Under the pieces are notes generated by a model that saw only the letters and a list, made by a program, of their open reading frames with translations, searched no databases and was not told the origin of the DNA. Positions 42,611 through 53,929 of a DNA stretch of 64,000 bases are shown here, piece after piece. This DNA is from Puccinia triticina (taxonomy: Eukaryota > Basidiomycota > Pucciniomycetes > Pucciniales > Pucciniaceae), in assembly GCF_026914185.1 (NCBI RefSeq), contig NC_070565.1, forward strand, positions 1,364,001-1,428,000. The letters run 5' to 3'. Position 1 is the first letter of the stretch. The number at the start of each line of letters is the position of its first letter. The translations under genes and the position numbers were made by a program.

Positions 42611-44637
42611 GTCCGTTTTTTTATTTCATAATCATTCTTTGGAATTTCTTTTCCACCTCTGTGGCAAATCTCATGACTTAAAGGCTGTGGGCTGAGCTTC
42701 TGCATTCAAAAATGTGGTTCCAAAAACATTAGATGACCCACTGTACACCAAGCTGATTAGCAACTACAAACATGGCACATAGACTATTACAAAATTTTTG
42801 AGCTTATTATCTGCAATAACGGGCCAATAGGCAAACAAAAAGAGAGCAAAACCAGGGCAAGAGACGAGGGAGGAGCGAGCGAGCGAGGAACAATGGAGGA
42901 AGGAGCAATGGAGCAATGGGGGCAGGAGCATGAAGGGAGGATGGAGGAGGCAGAGAGTGAGGGAGGAGCGATGGAAGAAGGAAGGAGGAGGGATGGAGGG
43001 AAGAGCAAGGAGGGATGGAGGGAGGAGTGAGAAGCGATGGAGGGAGGAGCGAGGATGGGAGGAGGATGAGGGGGGGGGGCTTGAGACTTGGGAGGACAAG
43101 AGCATGCCTTTGTACTCTCAAAGTCAAGAAGCAGGTGATGTCACCCCTGCTGTTCAAAGTTGCCCCAAGGACTTGTGCACAGGACCGACTGCCATCTGCC
43201 CGGCAAACTGACCGAGTTGAGGAGCTCCCAACAGGTCTGGCATCATGACCGATAATATTTGGTCATGATGCCGGTCTCTAGCAAAGCGGACATGGTTTTG
43301 CCAGGGTCGGGTCCGACCTCACGTCCTGGCCGTCAGAGATGGGGCAGCCCGTCGTTTGCAGGGCCCTGATCAGGCAATTTGCCGTCATCTGGGGTCATTT
43401 TGGCGTCAATCCGGCCCGCACGTCGGCTGGACTATATAGCGAATTGAGTGATAGCCGAGCCCTCACACTTGCGCTCCAGCTTCAATGCCTATATTGGCTT
43501 GAGCTGATTGCTGAACATCCCCTGATGTTTCGAGTCTGAGTCGGAACAGCCTGTCATAGTTTCCTTCTGTTTCCTTCCGGTTGTTGTGGACACCTATATG
43601 TACATGTGTGTATCAGAATCAGATGGAGCATACATACATCCTAGCTTCCAACCTACCGAACCTAGCCCGACCCTGGTAACGATTTCCTGGACTCATGATC
43701 ACCCGCGTTTAAAATTTCCTCACGAGTTCACCATATTATGGAAAGGTGAAGAAAGACTGGCTCGTGAGTGCTGATTGGTTACCATTTTCCCCCTCAACAA
43801 TCAAATAGCTGAATTGGCAATACTTCCATCATCACTTTTTTCATAATTTCTTTGATGGATTCTTCTTTTGTAGGTCTCCAATCCATCGCGTCATAAATCT
43901 CTACTGACATTTATTCGACTCGACCACTCCGCTCGTTATAGGTATGGCCAATCATGTTTTATTTCCAGTTTTCTTATCAATCAATCTCACTTTCATTCTC
44001 CTTGTTCCTGATATAGTTTCCCTCAATTTGGTGCGGCTTGTCGGCTGCGACAAGCGAGACCACATCAAATTGAATCAAATCTTAGCAATAGGTGTGTGCT
44101 GGTGGAAAATACTCGGCGGGTCCCTACCAACAGGGACAATGCCTCTGCGCAATCTATCAAAGAATAAAATGTCTAACAACAAACACTGCCTTTAAAATTG
44201 ACCCATACAATCTGAAATCCTTGTAGAAATTATTACGCACTTGAGAATAAAATTAAATCCCTCGAATTCTAGCGATGGCTGCGTGGTTATTAATATGGCT
44301 ATTAGTTAGGCACTCTTCATTTCATCATGGCACAAGACTATAATCTTCATATCTTACCATTCATGATTAAATGTTCAGCTAGTTGGGCACAGCTTACAAA
44401 TGGGACATCCAATAGGATTCACAGACAATTCGGACTTCGAACATGTTGTAGAGATCTCCAGCCACACCGAAACATTCGACGACTACCGAGATCATGCCAT
44501 CGTGAACTTCCCTCGAGAATCGGCTTCTAATGGAGTACATTTTCTTGATAAGATTGAGCCTTAAACCTCCAGCTTTCTGCAATCTGATTTTTATTTATTT
44601 ATCTGGCGAGGTGAGCAGCCCGAGATATCTTTGAGCA
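42611..44637. other. No gene recognised; purine-rich tract at 42845-43080
   Basis: A GGAGGA/GGAGCGA purine-rich low-complexity tract is followed by unique-looking sequence. Possible splice signals and short frames (43586-43774, 43944-44195) occur, but nothing is recognisable. It may hold upstream exons of the RING gene. Confidence 0.35.
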
Positions 44638-45044
44638 GGGCATCTTTGCCAACTTCCGGTCACACACCCACAGATCCTGAGAGCCCTAGTGGCGAAGCCC
44701 CACAAACCACGGCTGCCCCGGAAGGCGAATGTGCGGTTTGCTTCGACGAACTCTCCGGGAAAAAACCGGAGGAAATCAAAACGCTGTCAAAATGCGGACA
44801 TTCGTTTTGCACTGCATGTATTAATAATTGGTTCAAATTGAAATCCACTTGTCCAATTTGCCGATTCATTTATGATCGGAAAGGAAAGCCAGTACGAGCA
44901 GCAGGTGCAAATTCTCCAAGGTCAATTCGGGCAAATCAGCAAGCAGTGTTAAGGAGGCCATACACTAGAAATCAAATGTATATTGCGAGTTGCGCATCCG
45001 CATGCTTTTGGCTAGGTCTACTGGTAGGGCTTCTTAAAGCGTAA
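44638..45044 (+). CDS. RING-finger protein with C-terminal hydrophobic segment, 5' exon unknown
   Basis: A RING-HC (C3HC4) domain is clear: C-x2-C-x17-C-x-H-x2-C-x2-C-x10-C-x2-C (CAVCFDELSG to CGHSFCTAC to CPICR). It is preceded by a Ser/Pro-rich leader and followed by a basic stretch and a hydrophobic tail (YIASCASACFWLGLLVGLL) that may be a membrane anchor. Such proteins are usually E3 ubiquitin ligases. There is no ATG at the start of the frame; an acceptor TTTGAGCAG at 44637 suggests an upstream exon not identified here. The TAA stop lies in GCGTAAGTTG, so the frame could also end at a donor and continue in another exon. Confidence 0.65.
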
Positions 45045-45325
45045 GTTGTTTAGTCAGATCTCATGGCGCCATGTCGCCTAAATTTTTAATAACTTGACAT
45101 GCTTCTCAGCTGATGCACCTGCTTTAACAACAGGTACCACGTTTTTTAGTTGGGCCTTACAGAAACAAATTTACGACACGGCGAAGTTGTAAGTGCTGCG
45201 AAATACATCAGGTTTTTTTTCTTTACACCGGATTTTTTGCGAAAACTTTCCTGGCTTAGTTTTGGGTCGTTTCTGACTTTTTAAAGTCACTTCTTGTACT
45301 TTGAAGGGCACAGAATTTAATATTA

Positions 45326-45350
45326 CCAGATGCCACGGCGGCTCTGCCGC
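45326..45350 (-). mobile_element. Helitron-like 3' terminus 2
   Basis: On the minus strand a GCGGC-AGA-GCCGC hairpin is followed after 8 nt by CTGG and T, the same geometry as the termini at 19699 and 56290. Confidence 0.45.
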
Positions 45351-46637
45351 TTCACTTTAAAACTTCAAGCAGGATTAATGGCTTCAGGAAAAGTTCTCCC
45401 CCTCACGTATCATGCATCCCCAAAGCCCACCACTTAGATTACAGAATGTTGATCGGTACCGGTGGCGGGTACCTACTACCGGTTGACAGGAACCTATTAC
45501 CGCCCACACCCGTGTTGCACCTGTGAAGTGGTACTAGGTATGTACTTGGTTTTGGCCCACCCACAAGTACCACACACCCCCATAGGCCTCTGGGGGACGC
45601 AGCAGGGTAGAAAGTGACATATGGTGGATATTGTGAGATTAAATGCCCAGGTGAACAGAACCGTTCTTGTAAAATGAGAAAGGTTCTGGGATCTAAATCA
45701 GCTGTGGAAACAGGTAAGCAAATCAAACCTTTTCCGCAGTCCAAGCTGTGCAAGCGGGGGGTGGAAAACTGATCACATCAATTGATGCTTGCAGGAATAT
45801 TCACAGCAACGCGCAAGCTTAGACCAGAAACCAAATCAGGTCCCCAGTCACTCAGAGAAAGGATCACCGCGAGCACCAAAGGTGAGCAGCTGTGGTTTAC
45901 CAAATTGAGTTGGCATTGCTTAGGCTACATTCAGGTTCGCGCTGTGGGACACTGATGAAACAGCAAAGGCGCTGTGAGCTACGCGAACTACGAGAGACCT
46001 GAGCACAGGTGGAGGCACATCTGATGAAACAGCAAAGGCGCTGTGAGCTATGCCAACTACGAGAGACCTGAGCACAGATGGAGGCACACCTGATGAAAAC
46101 AACTCAAGTGAGAATGAGAGACATACAATGCTATGAGAGAATCAGAAGGAGGCATACCTGCAGGAAAGGACCTGTTGGATAATGAAATGTCCATCACATG
46201 TTACATGTTACAGTCGCGGGTTTAACACAAATTCTAGAATCTTGCTCAGTACTTCCTTTCCGCGGACGAACTCGGAGCCATCAAGTCAGGCTCAACAAAC
46301 AATTACACCATCACCTAAACCAACAACGACATCAACCAAGGTAAAGTCGACAATATCATACGAGCTAGAACAGTCGCTTATCTCAAATCAAACAACTCTG
46401 TCAACTAGTGTCTATCGGACGTTGTTTCTTGAACGTACAGTCTTCAGTGGATTATTGTTCAGGGGGAGGGGATAGGTACTTGGGACCTTCTGAATCTGAT
46501 TTGTTATTTCAATTTACTCAATGATTTTTTATTTTCTCAGTTAGCTATTCTCACGTTCATTGCCATTCTCAATAAGTCTATCAATACATATCAACACTCA
46601 ATACCTAGGTAAAAACTCAACATGCAATTATTTTCTA
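45351..46637. other. No gene recognised; includes a 69-bp duplication
   Basis: GGTACCGG and CGGGTACC words occur near 45455. A 69-bp tandem repeat lies at 45953-46090. The other open frames are short and unremarkable. Confidence 0.35.
45953..46090 (+). repeat. 69-bp tandem duplication, two copies
   Basis: Both copies begin TGATGAAACAGCAAAGGCGC and end GGAGGCACA; they differ at about five positions. Confidence 0.85.
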
Positions 46638-48493
46638 GGGTCAGCCTAAATGCACTCCAAACTTTTACTTCATGCACTCCACATTTTTGGCTTTGGGGGG
46701 CCAGCACTCCAAAAAAGTTGGAGTGCCTTGATTTTGTACTCCCAAAACATGGAGTCCCCAGATGGGCACTCCATGTTTCTTGGAGTACACAACTGGGTAC
46801 TCCAAAATTGACCAAAATAGGGGAGTGCAGCTAGATGCACTCCAAAAAAAATGGAGTGCAAGCCAAAGCACTCCACCTTTTCAGTGAAGGATTTTGGCTT
46901 TGCACTCCAGCTAGCAAATACCAAATGGAGTGCATTGGGGTGCACTCCAAGTCTCCTTTTTTTTGGAGTGCCCACAGCAATCACACCTCTCAATGACTGG
47001 TCTGGACCGGTCATTGAGGGGACTCACACGACTGGTCATCCAGAGGACTCATACCTCTTGATGACCGGCGCGGACTGGTCATCAGTCACACCTCTTGATG
47101 ACCGGTGTGTACCGGTCAACAAGGGGAGGTGCTACTCTCGATGACCGGTCTTTACCGGTCATCAAGGGGACTCCCACCTCTCAATGACCAGCGCGGACCG
47201 GTCATCAGTCACACTTCCCGATGACCGGCACAGACTGGTCATCGAGAGGACTCGCACCTCTCGATGATCAGTCAGACCGGTCATCTCCGGTCATCGAGGT
47301 GAGTCACATTTCTCAATGACCGGTCAGACCAGTCATCCAGAGTAATAACACCTCTCAATGACCGGTGTGTACCAGTCATTGAGGAGAGGTGCTACTCTTG
47401 ATGACCGGTCATCACCGGTCATCGAGTGTTATTACCCTTGATGACCGGTCTGACCGGTCATTGAGTGGTGTGAGCGGTGTGAGCCCTCTCAATGACCGAC
47501 CGGTCATTGGGAGCATCGAGAGGTGTGAGTCCCTTCAATGACTGGTCTGTGCCGGTCACCGAGGGGAGCAGCACCTCCTCTTGATGACCGGTCAGACCAA
47601 CCGGTCATTGAGAGTAGCACCTCCCCTCGATGACTGGTACACACCGGTCATCCAGAGGAGGTGTTATTCCCCTCAATGACCGGTCTGACCGGTCATCAAG
47701 GGATGTGACTCACCTCAATGACCGGTCATCACCGGTCATCAAGAGGTGTTATTACCCTCAATGACCGGTCTGACCGGTCATCAAGAGATGTGACTCACCT
47801 CAATGACCGGTGATGACTAGTCATCAAGAGGAGGTGTTATTAGCCTCAATGACCGGTGTGACCGATTATCAAGGTGTGAGTCCCCTCAATGACCGGTCTG
47901 TGCCGGTCATCGGGAGGTGTGACTGGTCCGCGCCGGTCATCGAGAGGTGTGAGTCCCCTTGGTGACCGGCACAGACCGGTCATTGAGAGGAGATGTTACT
48001 CCCCTTGATGACCGGCACAGACTGGTCATCAAGAGGTGTGATTTCTGTGATTTCCCTCAATGACCGGCGGTCCGGTACAGACTGGTCATTGAGAGGAGAT
48101 GTTAATCCGCTCAATGCCCGTCTGTACCAGTCATGGATATCAGGAGGATCAAGTGGGGTGTGTTTGTACATAGCCCAGTTGAAGTTGTAGGCACTCCAGC
48201 TCTGGCTGGAGTGCACAGTACTGCACTCCCCTTTTGAGGAGGAGAAATATCAGGAATGGAGTGCTGGGGGAATGCACTCCAATCTGATGGAGTGAGACTC
48301 ATGGGCACTCATTACATTTCCTGGCCACTGGAGTTCTTTGTGGTGCACTCCAAAGAGTCTTGAGTCCCTGGTTCTGCACTCCAATTGACTTGGAGTACTC
48401 TAGTCTGTACTCCAACAATCATTGGAGTGCACACTCCATACACTCACTTTTGGAGTGCTTTGGGATTTTTTTGGAGTGCATTTAGGCTGACCC
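46638..48493. mobile_element. TIR element with 8-bp duplication, GCACTCCA arms and ACCGGT core (1.86 kb)
   Basis: The ends GGGTCAGCCTAAATGC and the following CACTCCAAA are perfectly inverted over 24 bp. ATTTTCTA flanks both sides (46630-46637, 48494-48501). Both subterminal arms (46650-46980, 48190-48480) carry many GCACTCCA / TGGAGTGC words, probable transposase-binding sites by analogy. The core is a GACCGGTCAT array. An 8-bp duplication with GGG ends does not fit hAT (CA or TA ends); Merlin- or KDZ-type elements are alternatives. Confidence 0.85.
46985..48125. repeat. GACCGGTCAT palindrome array B
   Basis: About 1.1 kb of CTCAATGACCGGTC / GACCGGTCATTGAG units occurs in alternating orientation, with GTGTGACTC or AGGTGTTATT spacers. 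Confidence 0.85.
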
Positions 48494-48919
48494 ATTTTCT
48501 ATTGATTCAATCTTCATTATTAACATTGTTTTCTTCTTAGTTGTTTACTACTACTGGTTCTAAAGTGTTTGCAATTGAATAAGACCTCATTGAATCACAG
48601 GACCAAGTGAAGATGTGGATGAGTTGATTATTGAAACAAAAACTGAGATGAAAAAGAAACAATTGGGGTGAAACAGAATTGAACTATGTACATTGCAGTT
48701 AGGTTAAGGTCTATCATCAACTAGGTTTATCCGCAGCTCCGTGTCCATGGACCTGTGCAAGTGTGTGTATCAATACCCCCCCTCTCTCATTGCCTTTGAA
48801 CCTTGAGATTGGCGATGATACTGTTGTGTTTTTGCTTTCTTAGAGCTTTGGTGCACATGTCGGCCTTCATTTTGTGTGTGGAGATGTAGTTAATGTGAAT
48901 CAATCCGGTGTTGTGAATT
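48494..48919. other. No gene recognised; probable 3' flank of the copia remnant
   Basis: It lies just beyond the end of copia RNase H on the minus strand and may include its 3' untranslated region or LTR, but no LTR pair was found. Confidence 0.3.
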
Positions 48920-49731
48920 TCACTTAGCCAGTGGTAGGAGTATGTCAATGTGTTTTGACCGTTGTTGGAAGATTGAATATGTTGCTAGAGCGATTGCGCT
49001 TTGATTGTCAACAAATATCTCAAATTTGTTTTTGATGGTAATAGATAGGCTGGCAAAAAGGTATTTAAGCCACACAGACTCTTGAACACCCTTGAAGAGT
49101 GCTTGGTACTCGGCTTTGGTGGTTGAAGTTGAGACAGTCTGCTGCTTCTTTGAGCGCCAGGATAGCAGATTGCTGCCAAGCAGTGTGATGTAACCGGAGT
49201 ATGAACAACGGTTGTCTGTGCAGTTGGCGAAGTCAGTGTTGTTGTAGATCAAAATTTTGTCAAGGTTTGCTGACCCTTGAAGTAGGATACCGTGCAACTT
49301 GGTACCGGCCAGATAGCAAAGAAGATGCTGGACTGCCTTCCAGTGCAAGATCCCCGATTTTTAATTGAGGTGTTGAGACAATTCAGAAACGGTGAACGAG
49401 ATGTCTGGTCAAGTGGATACACAAGTGGATACAGAGAGATAATTGAGGAGTCCAAGCGCCTCCTGATAATTGACTTTGAGTTGTAGAAATGATTGATGAT
49501 CAGCGTCAGAGCACTTGAATAGACGAGTGTTTTGAACCATAGGAGTAGATGTGGAACAACAGTTGTTGAAGCCGTAGTTGTCCAGGATAGATTGCGTTTA
49601 CGCCTCCTGGCTCAGTAGGATGCTGGTCTTTGAGGGTCGAGTGATTTTAATGCCAAGTATGTGCTTGGCTTCTCCCAAGTCCTCCATGCAAAATTTTGCG
49701 GAGATGAGCTGCTTGAACCGGTTGACTTCAT

Positions 49732-50361
49732 CAACACTGCAAGAGCTACGCTTCGCTACAAAAAGCGGCGCTTTTGCGTAGCGAAGTGGAAACACGCTAC
49801 TCTGGATCCAGAATAGTGTTAGCGCTAGCGGAAAATAACTACTTTGAGCGGTAGCGAAGCGCCAGAACCGCTACTGCAGTTTTGGCCTGCGCGTAGCGAA
49901 GCGCTTTTTTTTGCCGCTTCGCTACAGTATAGCGCAGCGGAAAAATTGACGCTTTTTGGCGGTTTTTGGCGCTAATAGCGCTTTTTAGCGCCAAAAGCGT
50001 AGCGAACCGGGTCGCTTTTGTGTCAAAAGCGTAGCGGGCATCTCGCCTTTTGGTGGAACATGCCAGAAACAGTACACAAACATCAATCCTCCATCATTTT
50101 ATGATGTGCAGTATTGATGTTTGAATGGTGCTATGGTAGCGCAGCAAAATCACTACAGTAGCGTTTTTTCCGCTACTATAGCGAGAAGCGTAGCGAATTG
50201 CCGCTACTCTGCGCTAAAAAAAAGCGCGCTATTTTCTTTAATTTTTTCCCCTTAAAAAATGTAGCAAATAGCGAAGCGCCAAGTCCGCTACAAGAAGCTT
50301 AGCGAAGCGAGGCTAAAACCGCTACGCTGCCGCTTTTTGTAGCGTAGCTCTTGCACTTTTG
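49732..50361. mobile_element. MITE, GCGCAGCG/AGCGAAGCG family, 7-bp target duplication (copy 3)
   Basis: The left end CAACACTGCAAGAGCTACGC and inverted right end CAAAAGTGCAAGAGCTACGC pair. ACTTCAT flanks both sides (49725-49731, 50362-50368). The interior is AGCGAAGCG / GCTACGCT words with AAAAAGCGGC spacers, related in style to copies 1 and 2. Confidence 0.85.
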
Positions 50362-50513
50362 ACTTCATGACTGATTATAATCATGTTGTCAACTTAGAAA
50401 TGTACAAAAAATTCCCAGCCTTCACCCAGTGACGTGAAAAGACAAGGATCTGCTGGGCTTGGGCAAAAGTGAATTGATTTGAAGAAAGCTTTCAACTCAG
50501 CATGCCATACCCT

Positions 50514-52025
50514 CAGCGGTGGGCGGATACATTAATTTACATTACGGCAGTGGAATTGGAAAACATAACATCTTTTTAGTTATCCAAATTGGCCATTTTG
50601 GTAACCTACAAAATTTGTGCAGTAAAGTAGTAAAGTAACTTTTTTTTCAACCTGATTTTTTATGTTTTTGGTAACGTAACTTTTTGTAAAGGGGGTTGAG
50701 ATTATTGAAAAAAGAGCAAGTTGATATCATGTCTTTAGCTTACACAGCGAGTCCCCTTGGCTCAGGTGTTGCTGCAGGCTGCGTGCAACATCTGACACTG
50801 CGGGAATCTTGCTGTTGCTGCGGTCCGCAGCAACATCTTGATGCTGCATATCAGAATATGCAGCGTCAGCTGCAGCAACATTTGGCCGGCTGATTTGCAT
50901 TTGGACAGCTGGCCACTGCAGTACATAACAACCTCTCAATGACCGGTCCTTGTGCCGGCCATCAAGAGGATTACACACTCCTCTCACTCCTCTCGGTGAC
51001 CAGCTCATGGACCGGTCATTGGGAGGAGTCCACACTCCTCTTGATGCCATCACACACCAGCGTCAAGAGGAGTAAAGACAACTCTTGATGGCCAGCACAA
51101 CAACCGGTAACCAAGAGGAGTACGCACTCCTCTCAATGGCTGGCCCAAGGCCCGGTCATCGGGAGGAGTACATACACACTTGCCTTGATGGACGGCACAG
51201 ACCAGGAATCGAGGTGCATGTACTCCTCTCAACGCTGGCCAGTGTTGGCATTGAGAGGAGTATGGATTCCTTCTCCCAATGACTGGTCCTTGTGCTGGTC
51301 ATTGAGAGGATTGTGGACTCCTCCTCGCAATGACCAGTTGCTATGCTGGTCATTGAGAGGAGTGTGGACAACTATCAACGGCTGGCACAAGGACTCCTCC
51401 TGATGGCCGGTCCTTGGGCAAGCCATTGAGAGGAGTACGTACTCCTCTTGTTGACCGGTTGTTGTGCCGGCCATCAAGAGGTGCGGTGTGTGTACATACC
51501 CCTGTGGCCGGTTGATGGACAGCTGGCCAAGTGTTGCTGCAATACTTGTCACGCAGGGTTTGAATCGCCACTGAATTGTCAGATGTTGCTGCGGTCCGCA
51601 GCAACATTGAGATTCCCGCAGTGTTATTGGTTAAGGCTTGCCTCTCTGAGATTAGTGATGTTTGAAGTTGTGGGTTCAACCCTCACTCTGAACAACTTTT
51701 AATCTGGCTTCCTGGCAGCATACTGAGTTTATGTGGTTGTTTAGCATCAACTTGAGAAAACATCTTGCTCATATTGATAAAAACAACCACAAATCAGGGC
51801 CTTTACCAGAAAGTTACACCAAAGTCACCCAAATCTGTGAAAAAATGTAACGTGACTGGTTTTGTTCAAAATAACCAGGGAACGTAACTAGATAAAATGG
51901 AGCCCATTTTCTGCAGGAGATATCGTAACTCCAAATTAGATATCTGTAACTAGCAGATAAAGTAACTGTAAAGGTTACATTACCCTAAGAGTTATCCATT
52001 TGGAGAACATATCTGCCCACTGCTG
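50514..52025. mobile_element. hAT-like TIR element with ACCGGT core, 7-bp duplication (1.5 kb)
   Basis: The left end CAGCGGTGGGCGGATA pairs with the inverted right end CAGCAGTGGGCAGATA. ATACCCT flanks both sides (50507-50513, 52026-52032). Removing the element plus one ATACCCT joins the copia RT frame (APR-V-WHAE). Subterminal GTAACT words recur in both arms. No transposase is present. Confidence 0.85.
50935..51490. repeat. GACCGGTCAT palindrome array C
   Basis: Units such as CTCTCAATGACCGGTCC and GACCGGTCATTGGGAGGAGT alternate orientation with GTGGACTCCTC spacers. It is more diverged than arrays A and B but clearly the same unit. Short GCTGCGGTCCGCAGCAAC palindromes flank it (about 50817 and 51588). 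Confidence 0.8.
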
Positions 52026-52191
52026 ATACCCTGGGAGCCTGTTTCAAGCCGTAGATCGCCTTTTGGAGCTTGAGACAGTAGCCCTTTGGAACTTCCAGGC
52101 CTGGGGGAGGACAAAGATATACTGATTCTTTGAGATTGCCATTAAGAAAGGCATTTTTTGCGTCCATCTGGTGGATGTCGTATCCTCGAGA

Positions 52192-53260
52192 CACTACAAA
52201 CATTTATTATTTTGCCCAAAAAAGAAATAAAAGTCAATGTGAAAAAAATGAAACCAGAATTTCACTCAGGGGAACAAACTGAGCATGCTGAGCCAAAAAA
52301 AAAAATTGTCCCAAACTGAGCAAAAATCATTGGACAATGTTTTGGGATGGTTTTTTTCACGGGCCTGGCGGGCCTGGAGCGGGCCTGGAGCGGGCTTGAG
52401 CGGGCCTTGAGCGGGCCTGAGACGGGCCTACCCCAAAAGCACATTGGGTCAGTATTAAAGGAGTTTTGCCTTGCCCTGGGAGCTTCTGGGGCTTTTGATG
52501 GGCCCAAAATCTTAACATGGGCTTTTGGTGGTCTATAAGTATCAACTCGGGCCACTGAATAGCCCATGGGCCTTTGAATTCCCAGAAAGCCCACCATGAG
52601 CCCCCACATAGCTAATGGGCTCTTGGTAGCCCATGAAGATCTTCATGGGCCAACAGATACCCTCATGGGCTTTTGGTGGCCCATGAAGATCTCCATGGGC
52701 CAACAAATATCCTCATGGGCTTTTGGTGGTCCAAAACGCTCCCCATGGGCTTTTTGTGGCCCAGAAAGGAGGCAAAAAGCCCATGGGATCCCATGATGGA
52801 AGTATCTGTTGGCCCATAGGGATCTTCATGGGCAACCAAGAGCCCAATAGCTATGTGGGGGATCATGGTGGGCTTTTTGGGAATTCAAAGGCCCATGGGC
52901 TATTCAGTGGCCCGGGTTGATACTTCTAGACCACCAAAAGCCCATGTTGAGATTTTGGGCCCATCAAAAGACCCAGCAGCTCCCAGGGCAAGGCAAAACT
53001 CCTTTAATACTGACCCAATGTGCTTTTGGGGCAGGCCCGTCTCAGGCCCGCTCAAGGCCCGCTCAAGCCCGCTCCAGGCCCGCCAGGCCCGTGAAAAAAA
53101 ATCATCCCAAAACATTGTCCAATGATTTTTGCTCAGTTTGTGACATTTTATTTTTTTGGCTCAGCATGCTCAGTTTGTTCCCCTGAGTGAAATTTTGGTT
53201 TTATTTTTTTCATGTTGACTTTTATTTTTTTTTTGGGCAAAATAATAAATGTTTGTAGTG
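52192..53260. mobile_element. Non-autonomous CACTA (EnSpm) element (1.07 kb)
   Basis: The ends CACTACAAACATTTATTATT are perfectly inverted at the right, starting with the diagnostic CACTA. The 3-bp duplication AGA lies at 52189-52191 and 53261-53263. Removal restores the copia frame ([12 protein letters not shown]). The arms are mirror images, with GGGCCTGGAGC arrays and GCCCATGGGC / AAAAGCCCATG palindromes in the middle. There is no transposase. Confidence 0.92.
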
Positions 53261-53929
53261 AGAGAGTCCCACAATTAGAGCGGCCCAAAGAATAGTCAAG
53301 GGGCCCGTTGGAGCGTAAGTAAATCCAAAATTGTCTGTTTTTTTAGACCCTTGAGCGCAAAGACAAGCTTTGAATTTGACAACAACACCCTTGGAGTCCT
53401 TCTTCTTTTGAAATACCCAGACAGTGCCAAGGAGTGACTCGTCTCCGGGGATGCTTTTGATGGACCAAACTTTAAGTTGTTCCATTGCCGCCAGCTCAGA
53501 GTCAACAGCCTGCGTCCACAATGAAGAGTCTGCTGACTGCATCGCCTCTCTGTAAGTTTGAGGAATATCAGAAGCAGCTAGTGCCATTGCAAGGTTAGCT
53601 CTCCTTTTTGTGTGGAGGATGTGAGAGGTATTGATAGAGGAGCTGATGTCCTTGGGAGCTTTGTCAGATGTAAGCAGGATGTTGTAGCCGGGACGAAGTC
53701 GTGGCGGAAGATCACGAGACAAGGAAGCTGGTGGAGTAGGATTTTGCTGTTCTTGATCCTCTGGATTTTCAAAGAATGAGTTGGCGTGGATGAGGTGAGT
53801 GTATAGATCAAGCTCATCCTTGGCTGACCTCCAGTCCAGAAAATCTTGCATGGAGTCTGGCGAAGAGGGTTCAGAATTTGAGGAAGATTCAAAAACTTTG
53901 TCAAACTCAAGCGGAGTGAGCGGATCCAA

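Larger units (their letters stand above)
48920..53929 (-). pseudogene. Ty1/copia pol remnant broken by three nested elements
   Basis: From high to low coordinate the minus strand encodes the pre-RT linker (YREAMQSADSSLWTQAVDSE, LLGTVWVFQKKKDSKG) and the RT block [32 protein letters not shown]. Next comes WHAELKAFFKS and the catalytic region, where the expected YVDDM reads stop-VDNM, then FKQLISAKFCMEDLGEAKHI. RNase H ends it (GYITLLGSNLLSWRSKKQQT, VDNQSAIALA, HIDILLPLAK). Insertions lie at 52192-53260, 50514-52025 and 49732-50361; removing the first two with one duplication copy each rejoins the RT frame exactly. Gag and integrase are absent upstream of 53929. Additional stops (for example SQEA-stop near 49605) show older decay. 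Confidence 0.88.

Noticed and set aside
42764..43157. Ser/Pro/Leu-rich ORFs on the minus strand
   Set aside because: They are antisense translations of the GGAGGA purine tract.
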